Positions 53,521-62,688 of a DNA stretch of 64,000 nt are shown here, piece by piece. The stretch spans positions 2,690,501 through 2,754,500 of the forward strand of contig NZ_JBFOHP010000002.1 of the NCBI RefSeq assembly GCF_040907265.1. Reading direction: 5' to 3'. How positions within the stretch are numbered: the first letter of the stretch is position 1; every line of letters begins with the position of its first letter. This stretch comes from Streptomyces sclerotialus. GTDB taxonomy: Bacteria; Actinomycetota; Actinomycetes; Streptomycetales; Streptomycetaceae. The position numbers and the translations under genes are program-made. The notes below the pieces were generated by a model, which was not told the origin of the DNA, searched no databases, and saw only the letters and a list, made by a program, of their open reading frames with translations.

Positions 53521-53994
53521 ATGCCCGCTGCCCTCTCCGCGTTCACCGAACGCACCCGCCCGCACGCCACCGCGCTCTTCCGCATCGTCACCGGCCTCCT
53601 CTTCGCCTGCCACGGCGCCTCCTCGCTCTTCGGCGTCCTCGGCGGCGCGATGGGGCAGGGCGGCACCGTCCCGGCCGGCTCCTGGCCCGGCTGGTACGCC
53701 GCCGTGATCCAGTTCGTCGGCGGCCTCCTGGTCCTGCTCGGCCTCGGCACCCGCACCGCCGCCCTGATCAGCTCGGGCTCCATGGCGTACGCCTACTTCT
53801 CCGTCCACCAGGGCGAGGCGCTGTGGCCGCTCCAGAACGGCGGGGAGCTCTCGGCCCTGTTCTGCTGGGCCTTCCTCCTGCTGGTCTTCACCGGCCCCGG
53901 CACCTGGGCGCTGGACCGGGTCTTCTTCGGCTCCGGCGACCGCGACGGGAGCGCCGCACCGGCAGCGCCCCGGCGCGAGCCCAGCGCCGCCTGA
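53521..53994 (+). CDS. DoxX family membrane protein
   Basis: This 157-residue protein has four hydrophobic helices (ALFRIVTGLLFACHGASSLF, WYAAVIQFVGGLLVLLGLGT, AALISSGSMAYAYFSVHQGE, ELSALFCWAFLLLVFTGPGT) and matches DoxX/SURF4-like proteins. DoxX partners in mycobacteria join superoxide dismutase and a sulphurtransferase in oxidant defence; a Cu/Zn SOD gene is the next neighbour here, convergent. AGGAG precedes the ATG. Confidence 0.9.
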   Translation: MPAALSAFTERTRPHATALFRIVTGLLFACHGASSLFGVLGGAMGQGGTVPAGSWPGWYAAVIQFVGGLLVLLGLGTRTAALISSGSMAYAYFSVHQGEALWPLQNGGELSALFCWAFLLLVFTGPGTWALDRVFFGSGDRDGSAAPAAPRREPSAA

Positions 53995-54017
53995 CCCACC
54001 GCACCACTCCGCTCAGC

Positions 54018-54049
54018 CCTGAGGGCCGCCCGTCCCGGCGGCCCTCAGG
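54018..54049. terminator. 13-bp hairpin terminator
   Basis: CCTGAGGGCCGCC (54018-54030) pairs perfectly with GGCGGCCCTCAGG (54037-54049) between the convergent DoxX and SOD genes. Confidence 0.85.
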
Positions 54050-54064
54050 TCGTGTCCGGCCCCG

Positions 54065-54649
54065 CTACCTCGCCGCGTGCTTGAACGGCACCGTGAGGCA
54101 GCCCAGCCGGTCGCCCGCCATCCCCGCGTGGCCGGCCCCGGTGTGCGTCTTGTGGTCGTGGATCACCACGGACCGCGCCTCACCCGCCCTGAACCACCAG
54201 TGGTGCTTCGACGACACCGAGGCGTCACCGTCGGCGTCCGTGGTGAAGTCCAGCCACACCTCGTTGTGCGGGTTGGCGTACTTGGGGTCGACGGACGGCT
54301 GCTTCGGGTCCACCCGGTTCTGGTAGTGCGGCCCGGAGTCGTCCGGCTTCGTGCCGCACGGCTTGGTGTGGACGTGCGAGCCGTACGTACGGTGCGGCTG
54401 GAGCCCCTTGACCTTCAGCCGGATGGTCATTCCGTGGTCGTTCCTCCACTGCGCCACCACGATCCGTGCCGTGACCGGCACCTTCTTCGTGTCGTAGGTC
54501 ACCGCCTCGGACGGAGCGAACTTCGACACCGGAGCGAACCGGCTCTCCTTGCCCACCACCAGGTCGCCGCCACCGGGCGTGCCGCCGTGTGCGGGCACCG
54601 CCGCAGCGACCAGCAGCGCCGCCGCTCCCACCAGGATTCCTGCCGCCAT
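54065..54649 (-). CDS. Secreted Cu/Zn superoxide dismutase family protein
   Basis: This 194-residue protein has a signal peptide (GILVGAAALLVAAAVPAHGG). Metal ligands of the SOD fold are visible: GSHVHTKPCG, SGPHYQ, NPHNEVWLDFTTDADGD, VVIHDHKTH and GDRLGCLTV, with the Cys pair forming the usual disulphide. It would remove superoxide outside the cell. The ATG at 54649 follows GAGGAGGAAG. Confidence 0.9.
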   Translation of the reverse strand: MAAGILVGAAALLVAAAVPAHGGTPGGGDLVVGKESRFAPVSKFAPSEAVTYDTKKVPVTARIVVAQWRNDHGMTIRLKVKGLQPHRTYGSHVHTKPCGTKPDDSGPHYQNRVDPKQPSVDPKYANPHNEVWLDFTTDADGDASVSSKHHWWFRAGEARSVVIHDHKTHTGAGHAGMAGDRLGCLTVPFKHAAR

Positions 54650-54959
54650 CCCACTTCCTCCTCGTCGCTCCCCGTGACCGAGGCGCGCGGGCGCGCGCCA
54701 TGAGCACACCGTCCCCGCCGATCGGCCGCCGCGCGAGCCGTCCCGGACGGCAGGCGGGTGCCGGACGCGGGCCGGGCGGCCCACCGCGTAGCCCAGCAGG
54801 CGACCGGCCCGGCAGGAAATGCGTGATTCGGACAACACCTTCCACCCCTGATGCCGATCTCGGGACATCCCAGGCGTACGCTGTACGGCTGTACGAGCGA
54901 CAAGCCGCCCCTGCCGCTGCCATGCGACGTCGCGGCCGGGGACGACTTGGAGTAACGAG
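54650..54959. other. Intergenic region without visible gene
   Basis: This 310-bp gap between the divergent SOD and DedA genes shows no coding frame with a ribosome site. CTGTACGGCTGTACGAG (about 54889-54899) contains a short direct repeat CTGTACG. It should hold both promoters. Confidence 0.6.
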
Positions 54960-55598
54960 GTGCTGGACAGTCTGGGGGCGTTGGCGGATCCCCCGTGGAT
55001 TCATCTGATCGTCGGACTCTGCGTCCTCCTCGACGTCTTCGTGCCCTTCCTCCCCAGCGGTGTGCTGCTCATCGCGGCCGCGACCGCCGCCGGGACCCGT
55101 ACCGCGGCCGTCGGCGTCCCGTCGGTGAGCGGCGGCTCAGCGCTGGCGGACCTGTTCGCGCTCGCCCTGTGCGCCGCCACCGCCTCGGTCCTCGGCGACC
55201 TGGCCGCGTACCGGGTGGCCTGGCGCGGCGGCGACCGCTTCGACCGCGCCATCGCCCGCTCCCGCCGCCTGGCAGCAGCGCAGGAACGTCTCGGCACCGC
55301 GCTCACCCGGGGCGGCGGCATCGTCGTCGTCCTCGCCCGCTTCGCGCCCGCCGGGCGCTCGGTCGTCAGCCTCGGCGCGGGCGTCGCCCACCGCACCGTC
55401 CGCGAGTTCCTGCCCTGGTCGATGCTGGCCGGCGTGGCCTGGGCCGCGTACAGCGTGACCCTGGGCTACTTCGGCGGCCATCTGCTCGGCGCGACCTGGT
55501 TCAGCACGGCCGTCTCGGTCTTCGCGCTCTTCGCCGCCGGGTCCGCCGCGCTGTACGTGATGCGCCGGCCGGAGCGCGGCGCCGCACACTCCGGGTGA
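54960..55598 (+). CDS. DedA family (VTT domain) membrane protein
   Basis: This 212-residue protein has four to five helices and DedA features: LLDVFVPFLPSGVLLIAAA, ASVLGDLAAYRVAWRGGDRF, VLARFAPAGRSVVSLGAGVA and WSMLAGVAWAAYSVTLGYFG. DedA proteins recycle lipid carriers or maintain membrane homeostasis. GGAG precedes the GTG start at 54960. It is convergent with the stress protein gene, 13 bp apart. Confidence 0.85.
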   Translation: MLDSLGALADPPWIHLIVGLCVLLDVFVPFLPSGVLLIAAATAAGTRTAAVGVPSVSGGSALADLFALALCAATASVLGDLAAYRVAWRGGDRFDRAIARSRRLAAAQERLGTALTRGGGIVVVLARFAPAGRSVVSLGAGVAHRTVREFLPWSMLAGVAWAAYSVTLGYFGGHLLGATWFSTAVSVFALFAAGSAALYVMRRPERGAAHSG

Positions 55599-55611
55599 GC
55601 GCCTCCGCACG

Positions 55612-56541
55612 TCACCCGGACGTGCCCGGCTCCTCCCGCGCCTCTTCCGGCACCACCGCGATCGGGCACAGCGCGTGCAACAGCACCGCGTGCGCGACCG
55701 CGCCCAGCCGGCGGCCGACCGGCAGCCGCCTGCGGTGCCGGCCGACCACCACCAGGTCGCTCCGCTCCGACTCCTCGACCAGCTGACCCGCCGCGTCCGC
55801 CGGCCGCAGCGAGGCCTCCACCACGACGTCCGGATAGCGCTCCCGGTACCTCGCGAGCACCTCCGTCACCTGCTTGACCAGCGCGCCCTCGTACTCCTGC
55901 TGGGTCGTGTCGTAGGCGACGACGTAGTCGAAGGCCACCGGTACGGCCATCGGCCACATGTACGCGGCGACCACCTGCAGCGCCGCGCCGCGCCGGGCCG
56001 CCTCCTGGAAGGCGAAGTCGATCGCGCTGCTGTCCCCCGCCTCCTCCGCCGTCGGGTCGACGCCGACGGTGACGCGCCCGTGCGCCGTCCCGGGGCGGTG
56101 CCCGTCCGCCGGCTCCGGCCGCGTCCCGCCCCGGTCCGGGCGCGGGACGACCACGACGGGCCCGGCGGAGTGCGCGGCGCACGCCATGCCGTTGGAACCG
56201 AGCAGCAGGCTCGCGAAGCCGCCCCGGCCGCGCGAGCCGAGCACCAGCAGCTGCGCCTGGTCCCCGAGTCCGGGGAGGATCACATCCGTGAGGCCGCTCA
56301 GACTGCGGAACTCGATCTCGGGCAGCTCGGGCCCCTCGGCCAGCTTCGTCCGCAGCTCCTCCAGTACGGGATCGCCGGTGCCCGCCTCGGCGTCGGCGGC
56401 GCGTGCCGAGGTGACGTACGGCCACACGTGGACGACCTGGAGGGGCGCGGAGCGGAGCCGGGCCGCCTCGGCCGCCCAGTGCAACGCCCGCTCGCTGTCG
56501 GGGGACCCGTCCACCCCCACGACGACCGGCCTGCTGTCCAT
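55612..56541 (-). CDS. Universal stress protein, two UspA domains
   Basis: This 309-residue protein has two tandem UspA domains. Domain 1 (MDSRPVVVGVDGSPDSERAL ... LVLGSRGRGGFASLLLGS) has the ATP-binding GxRGxGG pattern; domain 2 (RVTVGVDPTAEEAGDSSAID ... VVVGRHRRRLPVGRRLGAVA) has a degenerate loop. Such proteins rise in dormancy or oxygen limitation. GGAGG precedes the ATG. Confidence 0.92.
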   Translation of the reverse strand: MDSRPVVVGVDGSPDSERALHWAAEAARLRSAPLQVVHVWPYVTSARAADAEAGTGDPVLEELRTKLAEGPELPEIEFRSLSGLTDVILPGLGDQAQLLVLGSRGRGGFASLLLGSNGMACAAHSAGPVVVVPRPDRGGTRPEPADGHRPGTAHGRVTVGVDPTAEEAGDSSAIDFAFQEAARRGAALQVVAAYMWPMAVPVAFDYVVAYDTTQQEYEGALVKQVTEVLARYRERYPDVVVEASLRPADAAGQLVEESERSDLVVVGRHRRRLPVGRRLGAVAHAVLLHALCPIAVVPEEAREEPGTSG

Positions 56542-56830
56542 GTCTGCCTCCTACGATCCGACGGCGAGCCGCACGCCGCCGCGGCCCGCCGATTCCCGGG
56601 CCGTCGCGGCCACTGCGATCGGTACCACTCCGGCGAGCGGTGCGACCAGTACGCATTACAGGCGATACAGGCGCGTCTTCCGGACAGGCGCCCGGAAGGG
56701 CGACGGCAAGATCAGCAAGTGGCGGGTGCCCCGGTGCCGGTAAAATCGAACTTCCCCGCACCGCCCGGCTTCTGGGCCGTGCCCCTCCTCCGGGACGTGC
56801 CGCCGGCCGTACCGCCTGATCCGGGACGTC

Positions 56831-58063
56831 ATGAACGCACCCCAGCCGAACGCCCTGCGGACCACCGCCGCCCCCCTGCCGGACGCTTCCCCCGCGCCCG
56901 TCCTGACCTGGAGCGAAGCCGGGGTGCCGCGTACCGCCCGGTGGCGTTCGGAGAACGGCGCGCTGCCACCGCGGCGTGTGACGGTCGCCGACGACCGCAC
57001 GAAGGCCGACGCCGCGTACAAACTCGCCTGCGAGGGCACCGCACTGCTGTGGCGCGGCGACTTCCACAACGCCCGTCAGCTGCTGGCCGCACTGGCCCGC
57101 CGGATCGACCGGCGGCCCCGCAAGCCGGCGCCCGCCGACGACCCGGCCCGCGCCTTCCACCTGCACCGTGCGGCACAGAGCCAGCGCGCCCGCATCCTCG
57201 GCATGCTGCTGGTGCCGCTCGACGCCGGGTACGGCGTCCCGCTGCACCGCGCCCCCGACGTCCGCGCGGCCTGCGCCCAGGCGTACGGCCCCGCGCCGGA
57301 GGACGGCGGCACGGACCCGGCCGCCGACGGCGGCACCCACTCCGTCGTCTCGCTGCGCGAACTGCTCGGGCTCGTCGGCGCCTACGAATGGCACCGCAAG
57401 GGAGTCGAGATCCCCGCACTGGGCGGCGACCGGATCCACCCCGACTACGGCGTCTTCTCGCCCCAGCGCGGCGAGTACGTCGACCTGGTGGCCCGGGCGC
57501 CGCTGCCCGCCGAGCCGCTCCCGCTGGCCTTCGACATCGGCACCGGCAGCGGCGTACTGGCCGCGGTGCTCGCCCGGCGCGGCGTCCGGCGCGTCATCGG
57601 CACCGACCAGGACCCGCGTGCGCTGGCCTGTGCCCGGCGGAACGCCGAGCGGCTGGGCGTCGCGGACCGGGTCGAGGCCGTCGCCGCCGACCTCTTCCCC
57701 GCCGGGCGCGCCCCGCTCGTCGTCTGCAACCCCCCGTGGCTGCCGGCCAAGCCCACGTCCTCCGTGGAGTACGCCGTCTACGACCCGAACAGCCGGATGC
57801 TGCGCGGCTTCCTCGCGGGCCTCCGGGACCACCTCACGCCGGGCGGCGAGGGCTGGCTGATCCTCTCCGACCTCGCCGAGCACCTCGGGCTGCGCACCCG
57901 GGCCGACCTGCTCGCCCTGTTCGAGGCGGCCGGACTGACCGTGCTCGACCGGCTGGACGTCGCGCCCCGGCACGCGAAGGCCCGCGACACCTCGGACCCG
58001 CTGCACGCCGCCCGCGCGGCGGAGGTGACGTCTTTGTGGCGGCTGGGGCCCACCGGGGACTGA
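56831..58063 (+). CDS. Class I SAM methyltransferase with NPPW motif
   Basis: This 410-residue enzyme has a 200-residue helical N-terminal domain and a HemK/RlmG-like C-terminal methyltransferase: LAFDIGTGSGVLAAVLARRG, VIGTDQDPRALACARRNAER and LVVCNPPWLPAKPT. NPPW (like NPPY) marks methylation of a planar nitrogen in rRNA, Gln or adenine. No target is known. The gap 56542-56830 upstream shows nothing else. Confidence 0.85.
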   Translation: MNAPQPNALRTTAAPLPDASPAPVLTWSEAGVPRTARWRSENGALPPRRVTVADDRTKADAAYKLACEGTALLWRGDFHNARQLLAALARRIDRRPRKPAPADDPARAFHLHRAAQSQRARILGMLLVPLDAGYGVPLHRAPDVRAACAQAYGPAPEDGGTDPAADGGTHSVVSLRELLGLVGAYEWHRKGVEIPALGGDRIHPDYGVFSPQRGEYVDLVARAPLPAEPLPLAFDIGTGSGVLAAVLARRGVRRVIGTDQDPRALACARRNAERLGVADRVEAVAADLFPAGRAPLVVCNPPWLPAKPTSSVEYAVYDPNSRMLRGFLAGLRDHLTPGGEGWLILSDLAEHLGLRTRADLLALFEAAGLTVLDRLDVAPRHAKARDTSDPLHAARAAEVTSLWRLGPTGD

Positions 58064-58101
58064 GAGCCGGTGTCCTCACCCCGGCCGGGCGTCCGCCGCC
58101 T

Positions 58102-58212
58102 GGCACTTCCCCCAGCTCTCGGCTTCGCTCGAGCAGGGGAGCCCCATTGCCGCGGCGTTGGGGAAAGGCCCTGGTAGCTCCTCCCCAAGGCCTTGAGGGC
58201 CAGGGAGGTGCC
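58102..58212. repeat. MITE-like interspersed repeat
   Basis: A 111-bp element is bounded by terminal inverted repeats GGCACTTCCC (58102-58111) and GGGAGGTGCC (58203-58212), with one mismatch. It contains CCAGCTCTCGGCTTCGCTCG, a sequence I recognise as recurring in streptomycete genomes, and internal AGGCCCTGG/CCAGGG dyads. It has no ORF and sits between a convergent gene pair. Confidence 0.55.
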
Positions 58213-58327
58213 CCCTCGAGGGCTTCCAGCCGCCTTGCGATCGCACGCACCGGACGACGTTCGCTGATCCGACCAGGGTGATGACACAGGCTCTGAGCGC
58301 GCGGGCGGCCGCCGGGGCCCCGGCCCC

Positions 58328-59998
58328 TCAGCCGGGCTTCCGCACGTGGCCGTCCCGGCCGGGCTTCCGTACGTAGACGTCGACGCGGCGGCCGCGTGTC
58401 TCGGTGGTGCTGACACGTGTGAACGCGGTCGCCAGGACCCGCTTCTTCATGGCCTCGCGCGCCGGGACCGGCCGGGCAGCGGGCGGCGCGGCGTCCGTGA
58501 CCAGCACGATCCGGCGGTGGGCCAGCATCCCGGCCCGGATGCGTGCGGGCGCGTGCTCGGTGCCCTTGAGCGTGCCGCCGGCCACCGGCCCCTCCCGCAG
58601 CGCGAGGTCGTCGAGCCCTTCGAACGCCGCCGGGCGCACCAGCTCCGTGTCCCGCCGGGCCGCCGGAAGGAAAAGCACCCCGTCGCCGGGGCGTGCCTGC
58701 GCGGCGACCACCTCGGCCGGCCGCAGCACGTCGTCCGCCCGGCTCTGGGCGGTCCGCAGCCCCGTCTCCACGGGCAGCAGCGCCAGGAACCCGAGGGCCG
58801 TCACCCCGGCCAGCAGCGCCCCGGTACGGAGCGGGAGGCGCGCGGCGCCGGCCCGTACGGCCGCCGCGACCGCCAGGCCGGCGGGCAGCGCGAAGCCGAT
58901 GTTGGTGAAGAGCACGTAGCGGTCGAGGTAGAGCGGGCGGACCAGGGAGGCGAGCAGCAGACCGGCCTGGGGCACGACGAGCAGGGGCAGCGCGACGGAC
59001 GCCAGGGACAGCGCGGCCGGCCGGTCCCCGGCCGCGGCACCGTACGCGTCCCCTCCGCGCCCGGCCCCGCTTCCGCCGCCACGGACGTACGGCACCCGCG
59101 CGCAGGCGCAGCCGACGGCCACCAGTGCGGCGATGCCGAGCAGCGTGGTCCAGGCGACCGGCTTGATCCATGACACCTGGTCGGCCTGCGCACGGCTGGC
59201 GACTACGAGAGGCAGCGCTCCGGCCACGGCGCACGCGGCGGACCCGAGCCAGCGCACGAGGACGCCGCGCAGGCCCCGGCGGCGGGCGAGCAGCACCGTC
59301 ACGGCGTGCGCGGGCAGCACCAGCAGCGAGAACCAGTTCAGCAGCGCCGCGCACAGCACGGCGACCGCGTAGCCGGCCCACCACCCCGGGCCGCCGGGGC
59401 GCCGGACCGCCCCCGGGCCCGCCACGCCGACGCCCGCGCCCCGGACCAGCAGCCAGGTGGCGACGGCGACCGACGCGGTCACCAGGGCGTAGGCGCGGCC
59501 CTCCTGGGCGTAGTGCTGGATGTTGGGGATCAGTGCGAGGACGAGGCCCGCGGCCAGTCCGGCCCAGGGTCCGGCCAGCCGCCGCCCGGTGGCCGCCGTC
59601 GCGGCCGCCGCCACCGCGACGGCCAGGACCGACGGCAGCCGCAGCGCCACCAGGCCCGGCCCACCGAGCGTGAAGACGCCGTGCACGAGCAGGTAGTACA
59701 GGCCGTGCACGAGGTCGACCTGCCCCAGGAGGTCCCAGATCTCCGGCACCGAACGCCGGGCCGCCTGCCAGGTCGCCGCCTCGTCCCGCCACAGGCTGTG
59801 CTCGCGGGTGAGGCCCCAGCAGCCGAGCGCGAGGGCGAGCAGCGCGGGGAGGGCGGTGACCGCCGCGGCGCGCGGGCCGGGCCGTTCGCCCGTGGGCACC
59901 GTACGCCCGAAGACCGGCCGCGTCGGCGTGAGTTCCGCGCGGGTCGGGCTGCGGACCGCACGGGCCGGTATCGGTACAGGGGCGAGATCTGCGGACAT
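58328..59998 (-). CDS. Membrane mannosyltransferase-like (GT39/PMT-type) protein
   Basis: This 556-residue protein has about ten membrane helices and the first-loop acidic motif of GT-C enzymes, REHSLWRDEAATWQAARRSV, plus GLYYLLVHGVFTLGGPGLVA and YAQEGRAYALVTASVAVA. It would transfer a sugar from a polyprenyl-phosphate donor to a protein or lipid outside the cell. The ATG at 59998 is the best start. A TATA-type dyad lies just upstream (60020-60038). Confidence 0.85.
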   Translation of the reverse strand: MSADLAPVPIPARAVRSPTRAELTPTRPVFGRTVPTGERPGPRAAAVTALPALLALALGCWGLTREHSLWRDEAATWQAARRSVPEIWDLLGQVDLVHGLYYLLVHGVFTLGGPGLVALRLPSVLAVAVAAAATAATGRRLAGPWAGLAAGLVLALIPNIQHYAQEGRAYALVTASVAVATWLLVRGAGVGVAGPGAVRRPGGPGWWAGYAVAVLCAALLNWFSLLVLPAHAVTVLLARRRGLRGVLVRWLGSAACAVAGALPLVVASRAQADQVSWIKPVAWTTLLGIAALVAVGCACARVPYVRGGGSGAGRGGDAYGAAAGDRPAALSLASVALPLLVVPQAGLLLASLVRPLYLDRYVLFTNIGFALPAGLAVAAAVRAGAARLPLRTGALLAGVTALGFLALLPVETGLRTAQSRADDVLRPAEVVAAQARPGDGVLFLPAARRDTELVRPAAFEGLDDLALREGPVAGGTLKGTEHAPARIRAGMLAHRRIVLVTDAAPPAARPVPAREAMKKRVLATAFTRVSTTETRGRRVDVYVRKPGRDGHVRKPG

Positions 59999-60019
59999 GG
60001 ACGGCACTCTACACGCCAC

Positions 60020-60038
60020 GTATACATGCAGTTTATAC
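60020..60038. promoter_or_regulatory. AT-rich dyad between divergent genes
   Basis: GTATACATGCAGTTTATAC has GTATA/TATAC arms 9 bp apart in otherwise GC-rich DNA. It is likely a promoter-overlapping operator (GntR-like in shape) for the glycosyltransferase or hydrolase gene. Assignment is a guess. Confidence 0.35.
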
Positions 60039-60155
60039 ACGCCTGGTGCGGGTGCGGCGCATCCATGCCGCCGGACGACAGGCACCGAAGTGACCGACTC
60101 CGCCCGATCCCTCCCGCCCTTCCCCTCTCCACCGCAAAAGTGTGATCATGGCACC

Positions 60156-61046
60156 ATGAGCAGCGATATGAGGATGCCCGCAGTCGTCGGACCGGACGCG
60201 CAGGGCGTGACCGGCACGGGGCCGCACGTGGAGTCGGGCACCGCGCCCGTGGCGGGTGGCGAGCTGTACTACGAGGCGGCGGGCGCCGGCCCGGTGCTGG
60301 TACTGCTGCACGAGGGCATGCTCGACCGGACCATGTGGGACGAGCAGTTCGACCGGCTCGCGCGCACCGGCCACCGGGTGATCCGGTACGACGCCCGGGG
60401 CCACGGCCGCTCCTCCCCGGTCGACGGGGACTACGCCCACCACGAGGACCTCCGGGCGCTGCTCGGCCATCTCGGCGTCGGCCACGCGACGTTGATCGGC
60501 CACTCGCACGGCGCGCGTGTCGCGCTGGACACCGCGCTGACGTACCCGGACGCCGTGGCCGCACTCGTCCTGGCCGCCCCCGGCATCAGCGGCCGGACGT
60601 TCTCCGACCCGTTCCTGCTGCACCACATCAGGGAGCAGGTGGCCGCGGTGAGCGCGCCGGGCGGCGTGACGCTCTTCATCGAGCACTTCCTGCGGATGTG
60701 GGTGGACGGGCCGCACCGCGACCCCGCCGCGGTCGATCCGGTCCTGCGGGAGCGGGTACGGGCCACGGCGGCCGCCACCGTGACGGCGCACGCCGAGGGG
60801 ATGGGGCGCGGCACGGCACTGGAGGCCGGCGCGGCGGACCGGCTGGCGGACATCCGGGTACCGACCCTGGTCATGGACGGCGACCTCGACAGCACCGACA
60901 TCTCCGCCAACGCCCATGCGGTGGCCCTCGCGGTACCGGGGGCCCGGCGGGCCCGTATCCCCGCCGCGGGCCACATGGTGCACCTGGAGAACGCCGAGGA
61001 GTTCGACCGCGAACTGGCCGGATTCCTACGGGGCGCCGCGTACTGA
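60156..61046 (+). CDS. Alpha/beta hydrolase
   Basis: This 296-residue hydrolase has the nucleophile elbow LIGHSHGARVALD, oxyanion-region LHEGMLDRTMWDEQF, acid Asp in LVMDGDLDSTD and catalytic His in IPAAGHMVHLENAEEF. It lacks a signal peptide after a 30-residue hydrophilic start. The ATG at 60156 overlaps a three-codon upstream ORF (ATG GCA CCA TGA, 60148). Substrate is unknown. Confidence 0.88.
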   Translation: MSSDMRMPAVVGPDAQGVTGTGPHVESGTAPVAGGELYYEAAGAGPVLVLLHEGMLDRTMWDEQFDRLARTGHRVIRYDARGHGRSSPVDGDYAHHEDLRALLGHLGVGHATLIGHSHGARVALDTALTYPDAVAALVLAAPGISGRTFSDPFLLHHIREQVAAVSAPGGVTLFIEHFLRMWVDGPHRDPAAVDPVLRERVRATAAATVTAHAEGMGRGTALEAGAADRLADIRVPTLVMDGDLDSTDISANAHAVALAVPGARRARIPAAGHMVHLENAEEFDRELAGFLRGAAY

Positions 61047-61151
61047 CGTACAGGGCGCCGCCTGCCGGCCCACAGGGCGCTGCGCACGGGGTCCGGCACC
61101 ACCGCCCCCCGCGGGCGGACTCGCACCCGCGGGGACCGGGGCGGGCCGGTG

Positions 61152-61754
61152 TCAGGCGCCGGGAGGCCCGTCGTCCGCCTGCCCGATCAGCTCGAACGGC
61201 TCGCGCAGCGCGGCCAGTTTGAGCAGCCGGATCACGATGGGCCGGAGGTTCATGAGCGCCAGCCGGCCGCCCCGTGCCGTCACTTGGTCGCGCAGCCGGC
61301 ACAGCAGGTCCAGGCCGCTGCAGTCCATGAACGTGACGTGCCGCAGGTCGATCAGCATCGTCTTCTCCTGCGTCTCGACCGCTTCGGCGGCGGCCGTCGC
61401 GGAGCCCGCGAACCCGTCGGGGAGTCCGCCGGCCCGTCCCTCGGAAGTGAATCCGGAGAGCGTCACGGGAAACGCTGTCGTCAGTGGAATCGCTTCGACC
61501 GGCGCTTCGGGACACACGTCGGGAAGCGCCTTCACCCTGGGAAGGGTTTCGGGAATCCCCCTTGATACCGCCCCGGAGCGCGGAATGGGGAATATCACCG
61601 ACCGGCGCAGCGCATACAAGGCGTGCAGCGCCAGCAGGACGTCGGCTTCGATGCGTAGTGCCATGGCCAGGTCGAGTTCACCGTGAAGTGCCAGGACCAC
61701 CGTGTCGCCTCCCTGGCGAACGGATACCTGCACGTCGGCGTCGCTTCCCCCCAC
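61152..61754 (-). CDS. STAS-domain anti-sigma antagonist with insertion
   Basis: This 200-residue protein is an anti-anti-sigma factor. The STAS core is VVLALHGELDLAMALRIEAD, then a roughly 75-residue Pro/Ala/Glu-rich insertion (SVIFPIPRSGAVSRG ... EAVETQEK), then TMLIDLRHVTFMDCSGLDLL with the phosphorylatable Ser in DCSGL. The insertion splits the domain after its first helix. The GTG at 61754 is one of several possible starts. A degenerate anti-sigma-like gene lies upstream on the same strand. Confidence 0.8.
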   Translation of the reverse strand: MGGSDADVQVSVRQGGDTVVLALHGELDLAMALRIEADVLLALHALYALRRSVIFPIPRSGAVSRGIPETLPRVKALPDVCPEAPVEAIPLTTAFPVTLSGFTSEGRAGGLPDGFAGSATAAAEAVETQEKTMLIDLRHVTFMDCSGLDLLCRLRDQVTARGGRLALMNLRPIVIRLLKLAALREPFELIGQADDGPPGA

Positions 61755-62118
61755 GTCACCCCCAGTTGTGCTAAGGCCGTATCGAACACGGCGATGGGCC
61801 GATGCGCACCAGGGTCTGGGATGCACAGGCACCGTAACCGGGCCTCGCGACGCAGAATCGATCAGCCATGACAGAACGCCTCTGTCGGGTGAATTTTCGT
61901 CACATCGCTTGACGGCATACCAAGCGCCCGCGGCGGCCGAATAACGGCGTAAAACACCGCGGGAAACTCCGAACTCTGCATTTATGCACGGAATCCCGGT
62001 CGGAGAAAGCATAAAGCGCGGCGGTCGCCGGTCAACTCTCCGGCAACCGTGTTCCGCCACAGTTCACCCTTGGGCGACCCGTCCCCGCACCCACCCCGAC
62101 GACCGCGCACTCCGCGGT
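61755..62118. other. Intergenic region without recognised gene
   Basis: This 364-bp gap upstream of the STAS gene is lower in GC than its surroundings, with TGCATTTATGCA (61977-61988) as a near-palindrome. No ORF with a good ribosome site was seen. It probably contains the STAS promoter. Confidence 0.6.
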
Positions 62119-62688
62119 TCAGCCCTCCGCGACCAGGTCCGTCGCGACGGCGTCCGCCACCCTCTCGCAGGCCGCGACGGGCAGCTGGACGACGGCCGCC
62201 GTACGCCTCGCACCGTCCGACGCCAGCTCCGCGACCGCCGGGAACGGACAGCGGAAGGACACCGCGAGCGTGCCGTCCGCACGGCGCCGCACCCGCAGCC
62301 GGCCCTCGTACGCCTCCGCGGCGACGGGCCCGGCACCGCCGTCGGCCGGCTCCTCCGCGCCCGGCCCCGCCGGCGCGCGGCATCCGTCCCGGTCGTCCCC
62401 CTCCCGGTCGTCGACCTGCACCGCACAGTGCCCGCCGTCCACCTCGATCGTGAGGCGGTAGGCGTCGGCACTGCCGTGGTCCATCACGTAGGCCGTCGCC
62501 CGGGCCAGATCGGAGACCACGGACGCGGTCCCCTCCGCCGCGGCACCGAGCGCGTCCAGCACCGCACAGGCGAGGACGGCGGCCTCCTTGTCGCTGCCCG
62601 GCCGCCGCCGTGCGCTGATCACCCAGCGGAACGCGGGGGGTCGGCCGGGGGCCGGGGACATACGGGAGACGGCCGTACTCTGCTCCAT
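62119..62688 (-). CDS. Degenerate anti-sigma-like (RsbW-type) protein
   Basis: This 189-residue protein has a faint GHKL/RsbW-like pattern (VLACAVLDALGAAAEGTASV, VSDLARATAYVMDHGSADAY, RLTIEVDGGHCAVQVDD), but the N-box Asn and G-boxes of an active ATPase are absent. The C-terminus has an unassigned beta-rich region (LRVRRRADGTLAVSFRCPF). It is upstream of a STAS gene, which suits a regulator pair. Identity is tentative. Confidence 0.5.
   Translation of the reverse strand: MEQSTAVSRMSPAPGRPPAFRWVISARRRPGSDKEAAVLACAVLDALGAAAEGTASVVSDLARATAYVMDHGSADAYRLTIEVDGGHCAVQVDDREGDDRDGCRAPAGPGAEEPADGGAGPVAAEAYEGRLRVRRRADGTLAVSFRCPFPAVAELASDGARRTAAVVQLPVAACERVADAVATDLVAEG

Noticed and set aside
60148..60159. 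Three-codon ORF (Met-Ala-Pro-stop) before the hydrolase
   Set aside because: It may be chance; there is no ribosome site of its own and no evidence of a leader-peptide mechanism.
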